The notes under the pieces: generated by a model
Told to the model about the DNA's origin: nothing
Databases searched by the model: none
Seen by the model: the letters and a program-made list of their open reading frames with translations, nothing else
Source: Pirellulales bacterium
Lineage (GTDB): Bacteria; Planctomycetota; Planctomycetia; Pirellulales; JAICIG01
NCBI GenBank assembly: GCA_035533075.1
Contig: DATLUO010000242.1
Location: 1 to 54,661 of the forward strand
DNA length: 54,661 nucleotides
Reading direction: 5' to 3'
Position numbers and translations under genes: made by a program
Part shown: piece after piece, positions 9,722-18,155 of the stretch
How positions within the stretch are numbered: the first letter of the stretch is position 1
Layout: every line of letters begins with the position of its first letter

Positions 9722-12700
9722 ATGAATCCGACCGTCTTCGCCATGCGGCACCCGATCACGACCCTGATGCTGGTCGTGGCGCTCGTCAGCGGCGGCGGGC
9801 TGGCCTACCAGCGGATGCGCGTCGACATCTTTCCCGCGCTCAACGTCCCCAAAATCTACGTCTTTCTCGACTACATCGGCATGAGCCCCGACCAGGTCGA
9901 AGGGTTCATCGTCAATCAGCTCGAGCTCTACTTTCAGTACGTCGACGGCATCCAGGACATCAACACGCGCAACATCCAGCAGGTCGCCTTGTGCGAGCTG
10001 TCGTTCTTCCCCGGCACCGACATGGGCCAGGCCATGGCCCAGGTGGTGGCCATGTCCGACCGGGCCATGTCGTGGATGCCCAAGGGAACCCTGCCGCCGA
10101 TGATCATGCGCATGGATTCCGGCAGCGTTCCCGTCGGCTACTTGGTGTTCGAGAGCGAGCGGACGTCGCTGGGCGCGATGGGCGACCTGGCGCAGAACGT
10201 CATCCGGCCGCTGGTACAGAAATATGTGCCGGGCACGGTCGCCATCTCGCCCTTCGGCCCCAACATGCGCTCGATCGTGGTCAACGTCGATCCGCAGAAG
10301 CTGCTGGCCTACAACCTCCGGGGCGAGGACGTCATCGACGCCCTGGCCAAAGGCAACACGATCATTCCGGCCGGCAACATCTACGTCCATGACTCGATGC
10401 CGGTGGTCGCCAACAATGCGACCGTGGTCGACATCCAGCGGATGGGCGACATTCCACTCAAGGTCGGCCAGAACGTCTATCTGCGCGACGTGGCGACCAT
10501 CCTGGACGACACCGACATCACCTACGGCTATGCGCTGGTCAACGGCCGCAAGTCGGTCTATCTGCCGATCATCAAGAAAGACACCGGATCGACCCTCACC
10601 GTGGTGGCCGACGTTCGCAAGTCGATGGACCTGTTCCGCAACGCCATACGTCCCGATATGTATCCCGAGGTCAAGCTCAGCTTCGAGTTCGACGAGTCGC
10701 CCACGGTGGTGGCGGCGGTCGAAAGCGTGGCCACCGAAGGCCTGATCGGCGCGGGCCTGACCGGCTTGATGATTCTCCTCTTTCTCGGCGACCTGCGGAG
10801 CGTGATCGTCGTGGTCTCGAACATTCCGCTGGCTCTGCTGGGGTCGATGTTCGGACTGTGGCTGACGGGCAACACCATCAACATCATGTCGCTGGGCGGC
10901 ATGGCGCTGGCCATCGGCATTCTCGTCGACGAGGCCACCGTGACCATTGAGAACGTCCACGTGCAAATGCAACACACGCCGAACATCGCCACGGCGGTGC
11001 TGCGCGCCAGCAATGCCACCGCCGTGCCGCGGCTGTTGGCCTTGCTCTGTATCCTGTCGGTGTTCATCCCGGCGTTCATCATGGAAGACCCGCTCCGCTC
11101 GCTGTTCATGCCGCTGACGCTGGGCGTGGGCTTCGCCATGATCTCGTCGTATTTGCTCTCCAGCACGTTTGTGCCCATCTTGTGCGTCTACCTGCTGAAG
11201 CACATGGGGCACGGGCACGACGAGGAGAAACCCGGGCTGTTCGGCCGCATGCTCAAGGTCTACGGCAAGCTCGTCGCTTGGTTTGTGCGATTGCGGTGGG
11301 TGATCGTGCCGGGCTATCTGGCCGGCTGCGTGCTGATTCTCGCCGGGCTGGGGTTGCAGATCGGCACCGAGTTGTTCCCGCAGGTCGACTCCGGCCAGTT
11401 CGTACTCCGTTTCCGTCCGCCGCCCGGCTCGAACTTCGAGCTCACGCGGCAAATGGCCGTGAAGTGCCTGCAAGTGATCGAGGACGAGGCGAAGCCCGAG
11501 AATATCGACATCACCATGGGCTTCGTGGGCCAGGTGGCGCCGAACTTCGGCATTGACAACATGGTGCTCTTCATGCGCGGGCCCGACGACGGCCAGATGC
11601 GCGTGGCGCTCAACGAAGAGAGCGGCATCCGGCTCGACGAGTTCCGCGAGCGGCTCCGCAAGGTGCTGCCCGAACGCATCATCCCCTGGCTCGCCGCGCG
11701 CCTCCAGCAGGGAGGCCTGTCGACGGCGGAGGCCCAGCGGCAAGCCAAGCTGGCCACGTTCGGCTTTCAGCCGGGCGACATTGTGACTTCGGTCATGAGC
11801 TTCGGTTCACTGACGCCGATCGCGGTGCGGCTCGTGGGCACCGATCTGAAGCTGGTGCGGCAGCACGCGGAAAAGATCTCCGCCGAAATGAAAAAGATCC
11901 CCTATCTGCGCGACGTCGGCTTCGAGCAGCAACTCGACTATCCTTCGGTCGAGGTGACCATCGACCGCGAGAAGGCCGGCCTGAGCGGCGCCACCGTGGA
12001 TGACGTAGCTCGCTCGATGGTCTTTGCGACTTCATCCACCCGTTTCACCAACCTCAACTACTGGATCGACGTCAAAACCGGCTTCGACTATCTCGTGCAG
12101 ATTCAGGTGCCGCCCTTGCGGATGGAACAGCCGGAAGACGTGGAGATTTTGCCGGTGGAATCGGTCAATCCGCTGGTGAACCTGATGGTCCGGGACGTGG
12201 CGACGGTGCGCAGAGGCACGCGGCCGGGCGAGCTCGATCGCGACATGTCGCAACGTTACGTGACCTTGACGGCCAACGTCGAGGGCGAGGACATGGGGCG
12301 GGCCTCGCGGCAGGTGCAAGCGGCGGTCGATGCCGCCGGCGCGCCGCCCCAGGGCGTGCGCGTCGAGCCCATGGGCCAGTTGCCGCCGATGATCGCCATG
12401 TTCAAGGCCCTGGGGGCCGGCCTGGCCGTGGCCGTGTTCGTCATCCTGGTGCTCTTGACCGCCTACTTCCAGTCGCCCCGTCTGGCCCTGATCGCAATCG
12501 GGGCCGTGCCGGGGGTGCTGGCGGGCATCGCCGTCATCCTCTACACGACCAACACGGGCCTCAACATCGAGTCGTTCATGGGCTCCATCATGTGCCTGGG
12601 GGTTTCGGTGTCGAACTCGGTGATGCTGGTCACCTTTATGGACGACCATTGGAAAAAGGGAGCGCCTTCGATCGAGGCGGCCGTCGTCGGGGCGGGCGAG

Positions 12701-13138
12701 CGCTTGCGGCCGATCTTGATGACCGCCTGCGCCATGACCGTCGGCATGGTGCCGATGGCACTGGCGCTGGAACGAGGCAGCCAGATGCAGGCCCCACTGG
12801 GGCTGGCGGTGATCGGCGGGCTGGTGATGTCGACCTTTGCCACGCTGCTGGTGCTGCCCTCGGTGTTCGCCATCATCATCGGCAACAAGGTGGCCCGATC
12901 GCCCTCGATCTACCCCGACGACCCGGAGAGCATCCACTACGATCCGCACGTCTTCGCACACGTCGACGCGTACAAAAAGGAGGTCACCTCCAGCAAAGAC
13001 GACGCGGCGTGGGACAAGCATGCCACCGAGCACGAGAACCTCCTCGCCACGGGCCGCGCAATCGAGCACAGCGGCAGCGCGCCGGGCGTGCCGCCCGATG
13101 CGCCGCCGCCGAACGAAGACGTGGGAAACTCGCCTTGA
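9722..13138 (+). CDS. RND efflux permease 2 (AcrB/HAE-type)
   Basis: Inner-membrane RND pump of 1138 residues, a close paralogue of permease 1 that can be aligned without large gaps until the C-terminal tail. TM4 again has Asp403-Glu404. The TM10 segment again reads GVSVSNSVML with Ser in place of the AcrB lysine. RLRPILMTACAM is intact. The C-terminal tail after the last TM helix is rich in His, Lys, Asp and Pro and differs from permease 1. A good AGGAG lies 7 bp before ATG. The gene is followed after 73 bp by a miniature adaptor rather than a full one, so it probably relies on adaptor 1 or 2. The substrate is unknown. Confidence 0.93.
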   Translation: MNPTVFAMRHPITTLMLVVALVSGGGLAYQRMRVDIFPALNVPKIYVFLDYIGMSPDQVEGFIVNQLELYFQYVDGIQDINTRNIQQVALCELSFFPGTDMGQAMAQVVAMSDRAMSWMPKGTLPPMIMRMDSGSVPVGYLVFESERTSLGAMGDLAQNVIRPLVQKYVPGTVAISPFGPNMRSIVVNVDPQKLLAYNLRGEDVIDALAKGNTIIPAGNIYVHDSMPVVANNATVVDIQRMGDIPLKVGQNVYLRDVATILDDTDITYGYALVNGRKSVYLPIIKKDTGSTLTVVADVRKSMDLFRNAIRPDMYPEVKLSFEFDESPTVVAAVESVATEGLIGAGLTGLMILLFLGDLRSVIVVVSNIPLALLGSMFGLWLTGNTINIMSLGGMALAIGILVDEATVTIENVHVQMQHTPNIATAVLRASNATAVPRLLALLCILSVFIPAFIMEDPLRSLFMPLTLGVGFAMISSYLLSSTFVPILCVYLLKHMGHGHDEEKPGLFGRMLKVYGKLVAWFVRLRWVIVPGYLAGCVLILAGLGLQIGTELFPQVDSGQFVLRFRPPPGSNFELTRQMAVKCLQVIEDEAKPENIDITMGFVGQVAPNFGIDNMVLFMRGPDDGQMRVALNEESGIRLDEFRERLRKVLPERIIPWLAARLQQGGLSTAEAQRQAKLATFGFQPGDIVTSVMSFGSLTPIAVRLVGTDLKLVRQHAEKISAEMKKIPYLRDVGFEQQLDYPSVEVTIDREKAGLSGATVDDVARSMVFATSSTRFTNLNYWIDVKTGFDYLVQIQVPPLRMEQPEDVEILPVESVNPLVNLMVRDVATVRRGTRPGELDRDMSQRYVTLTANVEGEDMGRASRQVQAAVDAAGAPPQGVRVEPMGQLPPMIAMFKALGAGLAVAVFVILVLLTAYFQSPRLALIAIGAVPGVLAGIAVILYTTNTGLNIESFMGSIMCLGVSVSNSVMLVTFMDDHWKKGAPSIEAAVVGAGERLRPILMTACAMTVGMVPMALALERGSQMQAPLGLAVIGGLVMSTFATLLVLPSVFAIIIGNKVARSPSIYPDDPESIHYDPHVFAHVDAYKKEVTSSKDDAAWDKHATEHENLLATGRAIEHSGSAPGVPPDAPPPNEDVGNSP

Positions 13139-13211
13139 AGCGCCGCGAACCGGTGAGGATAATCAGGGGCAGGTTGGTCTTGAAAAGCACCTGGTTGCTG
13201 GGAGCTCGCTT

Positions 13212-13586
13212 ATGCGTTGCATCGTCCTGTGCGGGGCTTGGATTCGTCCCGCCTATCTTTGTGTTCTGCTGATGGGACTGCTGGCCGCCGCCGCGGGTTG
13301 CGGTCACGAGGGCAAGGCTGAAATGAGCCGCCGTGCCGACCGGCCGCGCGATCACCTGCCGCGGCCCGAAACGAGGGGCATTGCCCAGGTCACCGAAATG
13401 ACGGATCCTGCCGCCAACCAGCTCTCGCCGGCGTCCGGCGACGACGATGACTGGGTGCCCTTCGACGGCTCGGAACAGGTGATCGTGGGCGATCTCTCCA
13501 TCCTCACCGACGGCGCCCTCGTGCAGATTGCCCCGTCGACAAACGTAGCCCAGGTGGCCGGCGCCAAACCGCGCGGCACGAAGTAA
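13212..13586 (+). CDS. miniature adaptor-derived lipoprotein (internally deleted membrane fusion protein)
   Basis: A 124-residue lipoprotein that keeps only the two ends of the adaptors at 5922 and 7559. The start region (GGAG, then TCGCTTATGCG) is nearly the same as that of adaptor 1. The signal peptide ends in LLAAAAGC with Cys30. The segment RPETRGI matches RPETRDI just after the adaptor signal. It then passes to the adaptor C-terminus: DWVPFDGSEQVIVGDL followed by SILTDGALVQIAP. About 430 codons of lipoyl, hairpin and barrel domains are gone, and the frame is kept. It cannot bridge the periplasm. It may be a decayed copy, or it may still use the conserved end to bind a permease or adaptor. 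The reading frame and homology are seen directly; the function is unknown. Confidence 0.8.
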   Translation: MRCIVLCGAWIRPAYLCVLLMGLLAAAAGCGHEGKAEMSRRADRPRDHLPRPETRGIAQVTEMTDPAANQLSPASGDDDDWVPFDGSEQVIVGDLSILTDGALVQIAPSTNVAQVAGAKPRGTK

Positions 13587-14055
13587 GCCGCCGGTAGCGC
13601 CCACGCCAGCGTCCCTCCGGCCGCCAAACGGCACGTCACGTGCTACTTCCTTCGGTCGCGGCAAAGTCACGACTGTCGCCGTAACTTCTCTTCGATGGCG
13701 GCGCGGCGACAGCCCTCTTCATGCCGCTGGCGGCAGCCACGCATCCCGCACCGGTTCCCGGCCCGACGTGGTTCGGCGCGCCGGGCATGGGGTCGTCATC
13801 CTGTCGCGATGGATGCCGGTTCGGGGGCGAGTACGCACAGAACAGGGTTCGCATCGGATGCACAAATTTTGCGGGCTCCGCGCCGGCTAATTCTCTTGCC
13901 ATCGCGAACAATTCTTATCCCTTGATGGTAGAAGTTTGTGCCGACTGTACATGAAGCTTCCCCGCATAGCGATTTTGACGGTTTAGGTGGATTTTCCGAG
14001 AACGTCGCGACGATGACTCCCGGCAAAGGCCGATTTGTAGCTTCGAGCGACCGCG
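13587..14055. other. intergenic region before the outer-membrane factor genes
   Basis: About 470 bp with no supported gene. A weak promoter-like pair TTGATG (near 13921) and TGTACA (near 13945), 18 bp apart, lies about 110 bp before the first TolC-type gene. No clear terminator hairpin was found after the miniature adaptor, so read-through from the pump genes is possible. Confidence 0.5.
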
Positions 14056-16134
14056 ATGGGCAAGGCAAAAAGCACGCTTTCGTTAAGCCGGCAAGGCGTA
14101 CGACGATGTTCGGTCGTCGTAGCCATGATCGCAGTTTGCGGCAGTTCGGCCGGTCCGAGTGGGGCACAGCCCCCTGCTCCCGCTCCAGGGCCGAGCATGC
14201 CGGCGAGCGTGCGGTTCGACATGCCGCCCGCTTCGCGTGCCCAGGTGCCTCGTCAACGGCCGCCCGTGCAAAACGTGGGCGGGCCGGCGCCGAGCAACGA
14301 AGTGCAGTTCATGAGCTACCAGTTCGGCATTCAGCCGGCCAATGGCGAGGTGCCATCGCCGCAGCGACGGCGGCCACTGGCAGCGAGAGGACCGTTAGCG
14401 CCGCCAGGCCCGGCCGGCGTCATGGCGCCCCCCCGTGCAGCGTGGCCCGCAGGCGCAGATCGACAGGCGACGCAGCCTCCGCAGTTTCCCAAGGCGGCGC
14501 AGCATGATGCCGATCTGCGGCTGGCTCCTCCTGCGCGGATCGACGCGGCACATCAGCTTCAAACGCCGGTGCTGCTCAACCGGCCCTTTCAGCCAAGCAC
14601 AAAGTCTCCGCTGGAGTTACCGCCGCCGCCCGGAGGCGAAACCGTGGTCCTGCCGCTGCCGCCCGTGCAGTCCGGCGATCTCCGCTTTCCGATTAACCTG
14701 GCCACCGCCTTGCGGCTGGCCGATGCGCGGCCCTTGCTCGTCGCCGCCGCCCAAGCCAGCGCCTGGTCGGCCGAGGCGCAACTGCAGAAGGCGAAGGTGC
14801 TGTGGGTCCCCTCGTTCATGGTGTCGACTTCCTACGCGCGGCACGACGGCCCGATCGACTTCAATCAGGGCATCAACGTGCCGGTGGGGGTCGGCATCTA
14901 CGGGCAACCGGCGCCGGGCGGCTTTGGCAAGCCCCTCAACCAGAATTACAACTGGTTCCTGGCCGGCGTCAGTTTGTACCAGGTCGTCTCCACGACCGAC
15001 GTCATCTTCCAGCCGTTGGCCGCGCGGCAAGTCTTGGATGCCAAGCGTTGGGATATCCAGACCGCCAAAAACGACGTCGTCTTGGAAGTGGCCCGGTCGT
15101 ATTTCAATGTCCATCGTCATCGCGGACAGTACGCCGGCGCCCTCTATACGGTGCAGGAAGGGCGAAAGCTGATTGCCAAAATTGACGCCTTGAGCAAAGA
15201 CTTGATTCCCAAGGTGGAGGTGGACCGTGCCCGAAACCTGCTCGCCTTTCTCGAGCAGCAATCCGTCTCGGCGCGCGAGAACTGGCGTCTGGCGAGCGCC
15301 GATCTGACGCAGGTCATCCGCCTCGATCCCCGCGCCGTGTGCGAGCCGTTGGAGAACGACCATCTGCAGATCACCTTGATCGACGCCTCGCGTCCGCTCG
15401 ACGATCTGATTCCGATTGGCCTGAGCAATCGTCCCGAGTTGGCCGCGAACCAGGCCGAGGTCAAGGCGGCAATGGTCCGCATTCGGCAGGAAAAAATGCG
15501 GCCGTTGCTTCCGGCGGTCTTGCTCACCGGCTGGCAGACTCCCGGAGGGATGGCGCCTCAAGCATCGATCTTTGGCACGGGCCACGGCGGCAAGCTGAAC
15601 TTTTGGAGCTTCCGTGACGATATTAGCGCGCAAGTGGTCTGGCAGTTGGACAGCTTTGGCTTCGGCAACATGGCGCTCGTCAAAAGGCGGCGCGGCGAAC
15701 AATCGCAAGCCATCGCCAAGCTCGCCCAGGCCCAAGACACCGTGGCGGCGGAAATCAATCAGGCCCAGGCCCAAGTTCAGTCGGCGGCGGCGCGAGTGGT
15801 CCAAGCCGAACGCTCGTTGCGGACGGGACTGGTCACCTATCAAGGAAATCACGAGGGCCTCGGACAAACCAGGCGCTTTGAGAACGTGCTGGAATTGGTC
15901 TATCGACCGCAAGAGGTGGTCTATGCCCTCAAGTTGCTGCACCTGGCCTTCAACGAATACTTCAACACGGTCGCCGACTACAACACGGCGCAGTTCAGGC
16001 TGTTCCACGCGCTAGGCTATCCCGCTCGCGAGGTCACGTTTTTCCGGCCGCCGGGCGCGGTCGTACCGGTCAATACCGAGCGGCCGGCTTATCTGCCGCG
16101 GGTGGGCACGGGACCGCCGCAGCCACCGCGCTAA
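14056..16134 (+). CDS. TolC-type outer-membrane efflux factor 1
   Basis: Outer-membrane channel subunit of 692 residues, with the two halves typical of OEP/TolC proteins. The signal peptide ends near GPSGAQ (about residue 38). A Pro-rich, low-complexity region of about 170 residues follows, then the core beginning DLRFPINLATALRLAD. Long helical hairpins carry KLIAKIDALSKDLIPKVEVD and RVVQAERSL. The C-terminus ends with a Pro-rich tail, PRVGTGPPQPPR. It is one of three tandem paralogues and would complete the pumps encoded upstream. The N-terminal Pro-rich region is longer than in factors 2 and 3 and may cross peptidoglycan or the crystalline layer; that is speculation. The start is the first Met before the signal peptide. 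Confidence 0.9.
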   Translation: MGKAKSTLSLSRQGVRRCSVVVAMIAVCGSSAGPSGAQPPAPAPGPSMPASVRFDMPPASRAQVPRQRPPVQNVGGPAPSNEVQFMSYQFGIQPANGEVPSPQRRRPLAARGPLAPPGPAGVMAPPRAAWPAGADRQATQPPQFPKAAQHDADLRLAPPARIDAAHQLQTPVLLNRPFQPSTKSPLELPPPPGGETVVLPLPPVQSGDLRFPINLATALRLADARPLLVAAAQASAWSAEAQLQKAKVLWVPSFMVSTSYARHDGPIDFNQGINVPVGVGIYGQPAPGGFGKPLNQNYNWFLAGVSLYQVVSTTDVIFQPLAARQVLDAKRWDIQTAKNDVVLEVARSYFNVHRHRGQYAGALYTVQEGRKLIAKIDALSKDLIPKVEVDRARNLLAFLEQQSVSARENWRLASADLTQVIRLDPRAVCEPLENDHLQITLIDASRPLDDLIPIGLSNRPELAANQAEVKAAMVRIRQEKMRPLLPAVLLTGWQTPGGMAPQASIFGTGHGGKLNFWSFRDDISAQVVWQLDSFGFGNMALVKRRRGEQSQAIAKLAQAQDTVAAEINQAQAQVQSAAARVVQAERSLRTGLVTYQGNHEGLGQTRRFENVLELVYRPQEVVYALKLLHLAFNEYFNTVADYNTAQFRLFHALGYPAREVTFFRPPGAVVPVNTERPAYLPRVGTGPPQPPR

Positions 16135-16174
16135 GAAACGGACGAATAAATGACTTATGGAATCCAGATAGATG

Positions 16175-16266
16175 TCTGTAGGGAACGCGCTCTGTGGCGT
16201 TCCGCGGACCCGGTATCGACAATCCATCGCGGATCACGGAACGCCACAGAGGGCGTTCCCTACAGA
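16175..16266. repeat. 92-bp near-perfect palindromic element
   Basis: The left arm 16175-16204 (TCTGTAGGGAACGCGCTC and on) and the right arm 16237-16266 are inverted copies matching at 29 of 30 positions, with a 32-bp centre. It sits in the gap between outer-membrane factors 1 and 2. It lacks a T-tract, so a simple intrinsic terminator is less likely than a REP/MITE-like repeat; an RNA hairpin could still protect or attenuate the transcript. Confidence 0.85.
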
Positions 16267-16301
16267 AATGCGGTCCAGCGGACGGGAAAGGAGTCGTCGC
16301 G

Positions 16302-18068
16302 ATGAAAGCGTGCAAGCGATCGCTGGTCGTGTGTGCGAGCATGGCGCTACTGTGGGTCGGCACGCCCTGCCGCGCCGAGCGTGCGGGGCGGCCACCGGCC
16401 TCTGCTGCGCCTTCACGCGCAACGCCGCCGGAGGTCGTGCCGCCGCCGGCGCCGGCGCTCCCGATGAATCCGGAGGGGCGCGGTGTGAGCGAGCAGGCCC
16501 CGACGCCTATGGGGCTGGAGTTGCCGGCCAAGCCCAGCGAGTTATCTCCTCTGGAGGTGCCTCCGCCGGCCGAGGTCGTACACCTGGAGCTGCCCAAGCC
16601 TGAACCGGGCGACCTGCGGTTTCCGATCAACCTGGCCACCGCCTTGCGGCTGGCCGACGAGCGGCCGCTGGTGATCGCCGCCGCGCAAGCGACCGCCTGG
16701 GTCGCCGAGGCGCGGATGCAAAGTGCCAAAACTCTCTGGATCCCGACCTTGAACCTCGGCTTCGACTACACCCGCCACGACGGGTTGGGACCCGACACGC
16801 TCAACGGCTATAATGTCCCCGTGGGGCAAAACGCCAACGGCCAGTTCACCCCGACCACGTTTGGCAAGCCGCTTAGCCAGAACATCAATTTCTTCTATGG
16901 CGGCGGCGCCTTTTTCCTGATGCAGTACGCCACGGACATGATTTTTCAACCGCTGGCCGCGCGGCAAAACCTCAACGCTGCACGCTGGAACATCCAGACC
17001 GCGAAGAACGATGCCCTGTTGATGACCGCCGACGCCTACTTCGAAGTACACAAGTGGCGTGGCAGCTACGCGGGGGCCATCGATGTGGTCGTCAAAGGCC
17101 GCCGGCTGCTGGCGCAGATCGACGAGTTGAGCCGCGACCTGGTGCCGGCCGTGGAAGTCGATCGCGCCCGCAACTTTCTGGCGGACATGGAGCAGCAGGC
17201 CGTCATGTCGCGGCAGAACTGGAGGAAATCGAGCGCCGACCTGACCCAAGTGCTCCGCTTGGATCCGCGCGCCGTGGTCGAGCCCCTGGAGCCCGACCAC
17301 CTGCAGATCACGTTGATCGATCCCGGACGGTCGCTGGATGCGCTGATGCCGATCGCCTTGTCCAACCGCCCGGAGGTGGCATCGCAGAAAGCGCTGGTCC
17401 AGGCCGCGCTGGTGAACATTCGCCGCGAAAAAATGCGTCCGGTCCTGCCCATCCCCATGCTCAATGGCTTTCAGACTCCCTACGAGCAGCTCCAATTTGG
17501 GGTCAATGGCATCGGCACGGGCAACTCGATGAACAATTGGCTGTGGCGCGACGACTTCGCCCCCGGCATGATGTTTCAGCTCGACTCGATGGGGTTGGGC
17601 AACGCGGCCATGGTCAAATGGATGCGGGGCGACGCCTCGGGGGCCATCGTGCAGTTGTTTCGGGCCCAAGACATGGTGGCCGCCGACGTGACGCGCTCGC
17701 AGGCGCGGCTGCAATCGGCGGCCGCCCGCGTGGTGCAGGCCGAGCGCGAGTTGCGCGGCGCGCTCGTCAATTACGCGGGCAACATCGAAGGCTTGGGGCA
17801 GACCAAACGGTTCGGCAACGTCCTGCAGCAAGTCTTTCGGCCGCAGGAAGCCATATTCTCCCTCAAGCTGCTGAAGTTGGCCTACGATCATTACTGGCTC
17901 ACGGTCGCCGAGTACAACCAGGCACAGTTCCGCGTGTACCACGCGCTAGGCTATCCGGCCCGCGAGTTGGCGTATTTCCGCCGCACCGGACCGATCCTGG
18001 CGATCAACACGGTGCGTCCGCGCTACTTGCCGTCGGTCGGCACGGGGCCGCCGCCGCCGTCGAGATAG
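16302..18068 (+). CDS. TolC-type outer-membrane efflux factor 2
   Basis: Second OEP/TolC-family protein, 588 residues. AAAGGAG lies 8 bp before ATG 16302, which fixes the start ahead of a clear signal peptide ending near PCRAE. A shorter Pro-rich linker precedes DLRFPINLATALRLAD. The two alpha-barrel halves carry RRLLAQIDELSRDLVPAVEV and RVVQAERELRGAL. The tail LPSVGTGPPPPSR matches factor 1. A palindromic repeat separates it from factor 1, and only 87 bp lie between it and factor 3. All three factors are probably part of one transcript or of closely coupled transcripts. Which permease it partners is not evident. Confidence 0.9.
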   Translation: MKACKRSLVVCASMALLWVGTPCRAERAGRPPASAAPSRATPPEVVPPPAPALPMNPEGRGVSEQAPTPMGLELPAKPSELSPLEVPPPAEVVHLELPKPEPGDLRFPINLATALRLADERPLVIAAAQATAWVAEARMQSAKTLWIPTLNLGFDYTRHDGLGPDTLNGYNVPVGQNANGQFTPTTFGKPLSQNINFFYGGGAFFLMQYATDMIFQPLAARQNLNAARWNIQTAKNDALLMTADAYFEVHKWRGSYAGAIDVVVKGRRLLAQIDELSRDLVPAVEVDRARNFLADMEQQAVMSRQNWRKSSADLTQVLRLDPRAVVEPLEPDHLQITLIDPGRSLDALMPIALSNRPEVASQKALVQAALVNIRREKMRPVLPIPMLNGFQTPYEQLQFGVNGIGTGNSMNNWLWRDDFAPGMMFQLDSMGLGNAAMVKWMRGDASGAIVQLFRAQDMVAADVTRSQARLQSAAARVVQAERELRGALVNYAGNIEGLGQTKRFGNVLQQVFRPQEAIFSLKLLKLAYDHYWLTVAEYNQAQFRVYHALGYPARELAYFRRTGPILAINTVRPRYLPSVGTGPPPPSR

Positions 18069-18155
18069 TGCCGTTTCCAGTTCAAGTTTTACAAACATCG
18101 TACCGAAGCACACTTGAGTTGGGCCATGCCCAAAGTAACGGAAGGAACCGTCTCC

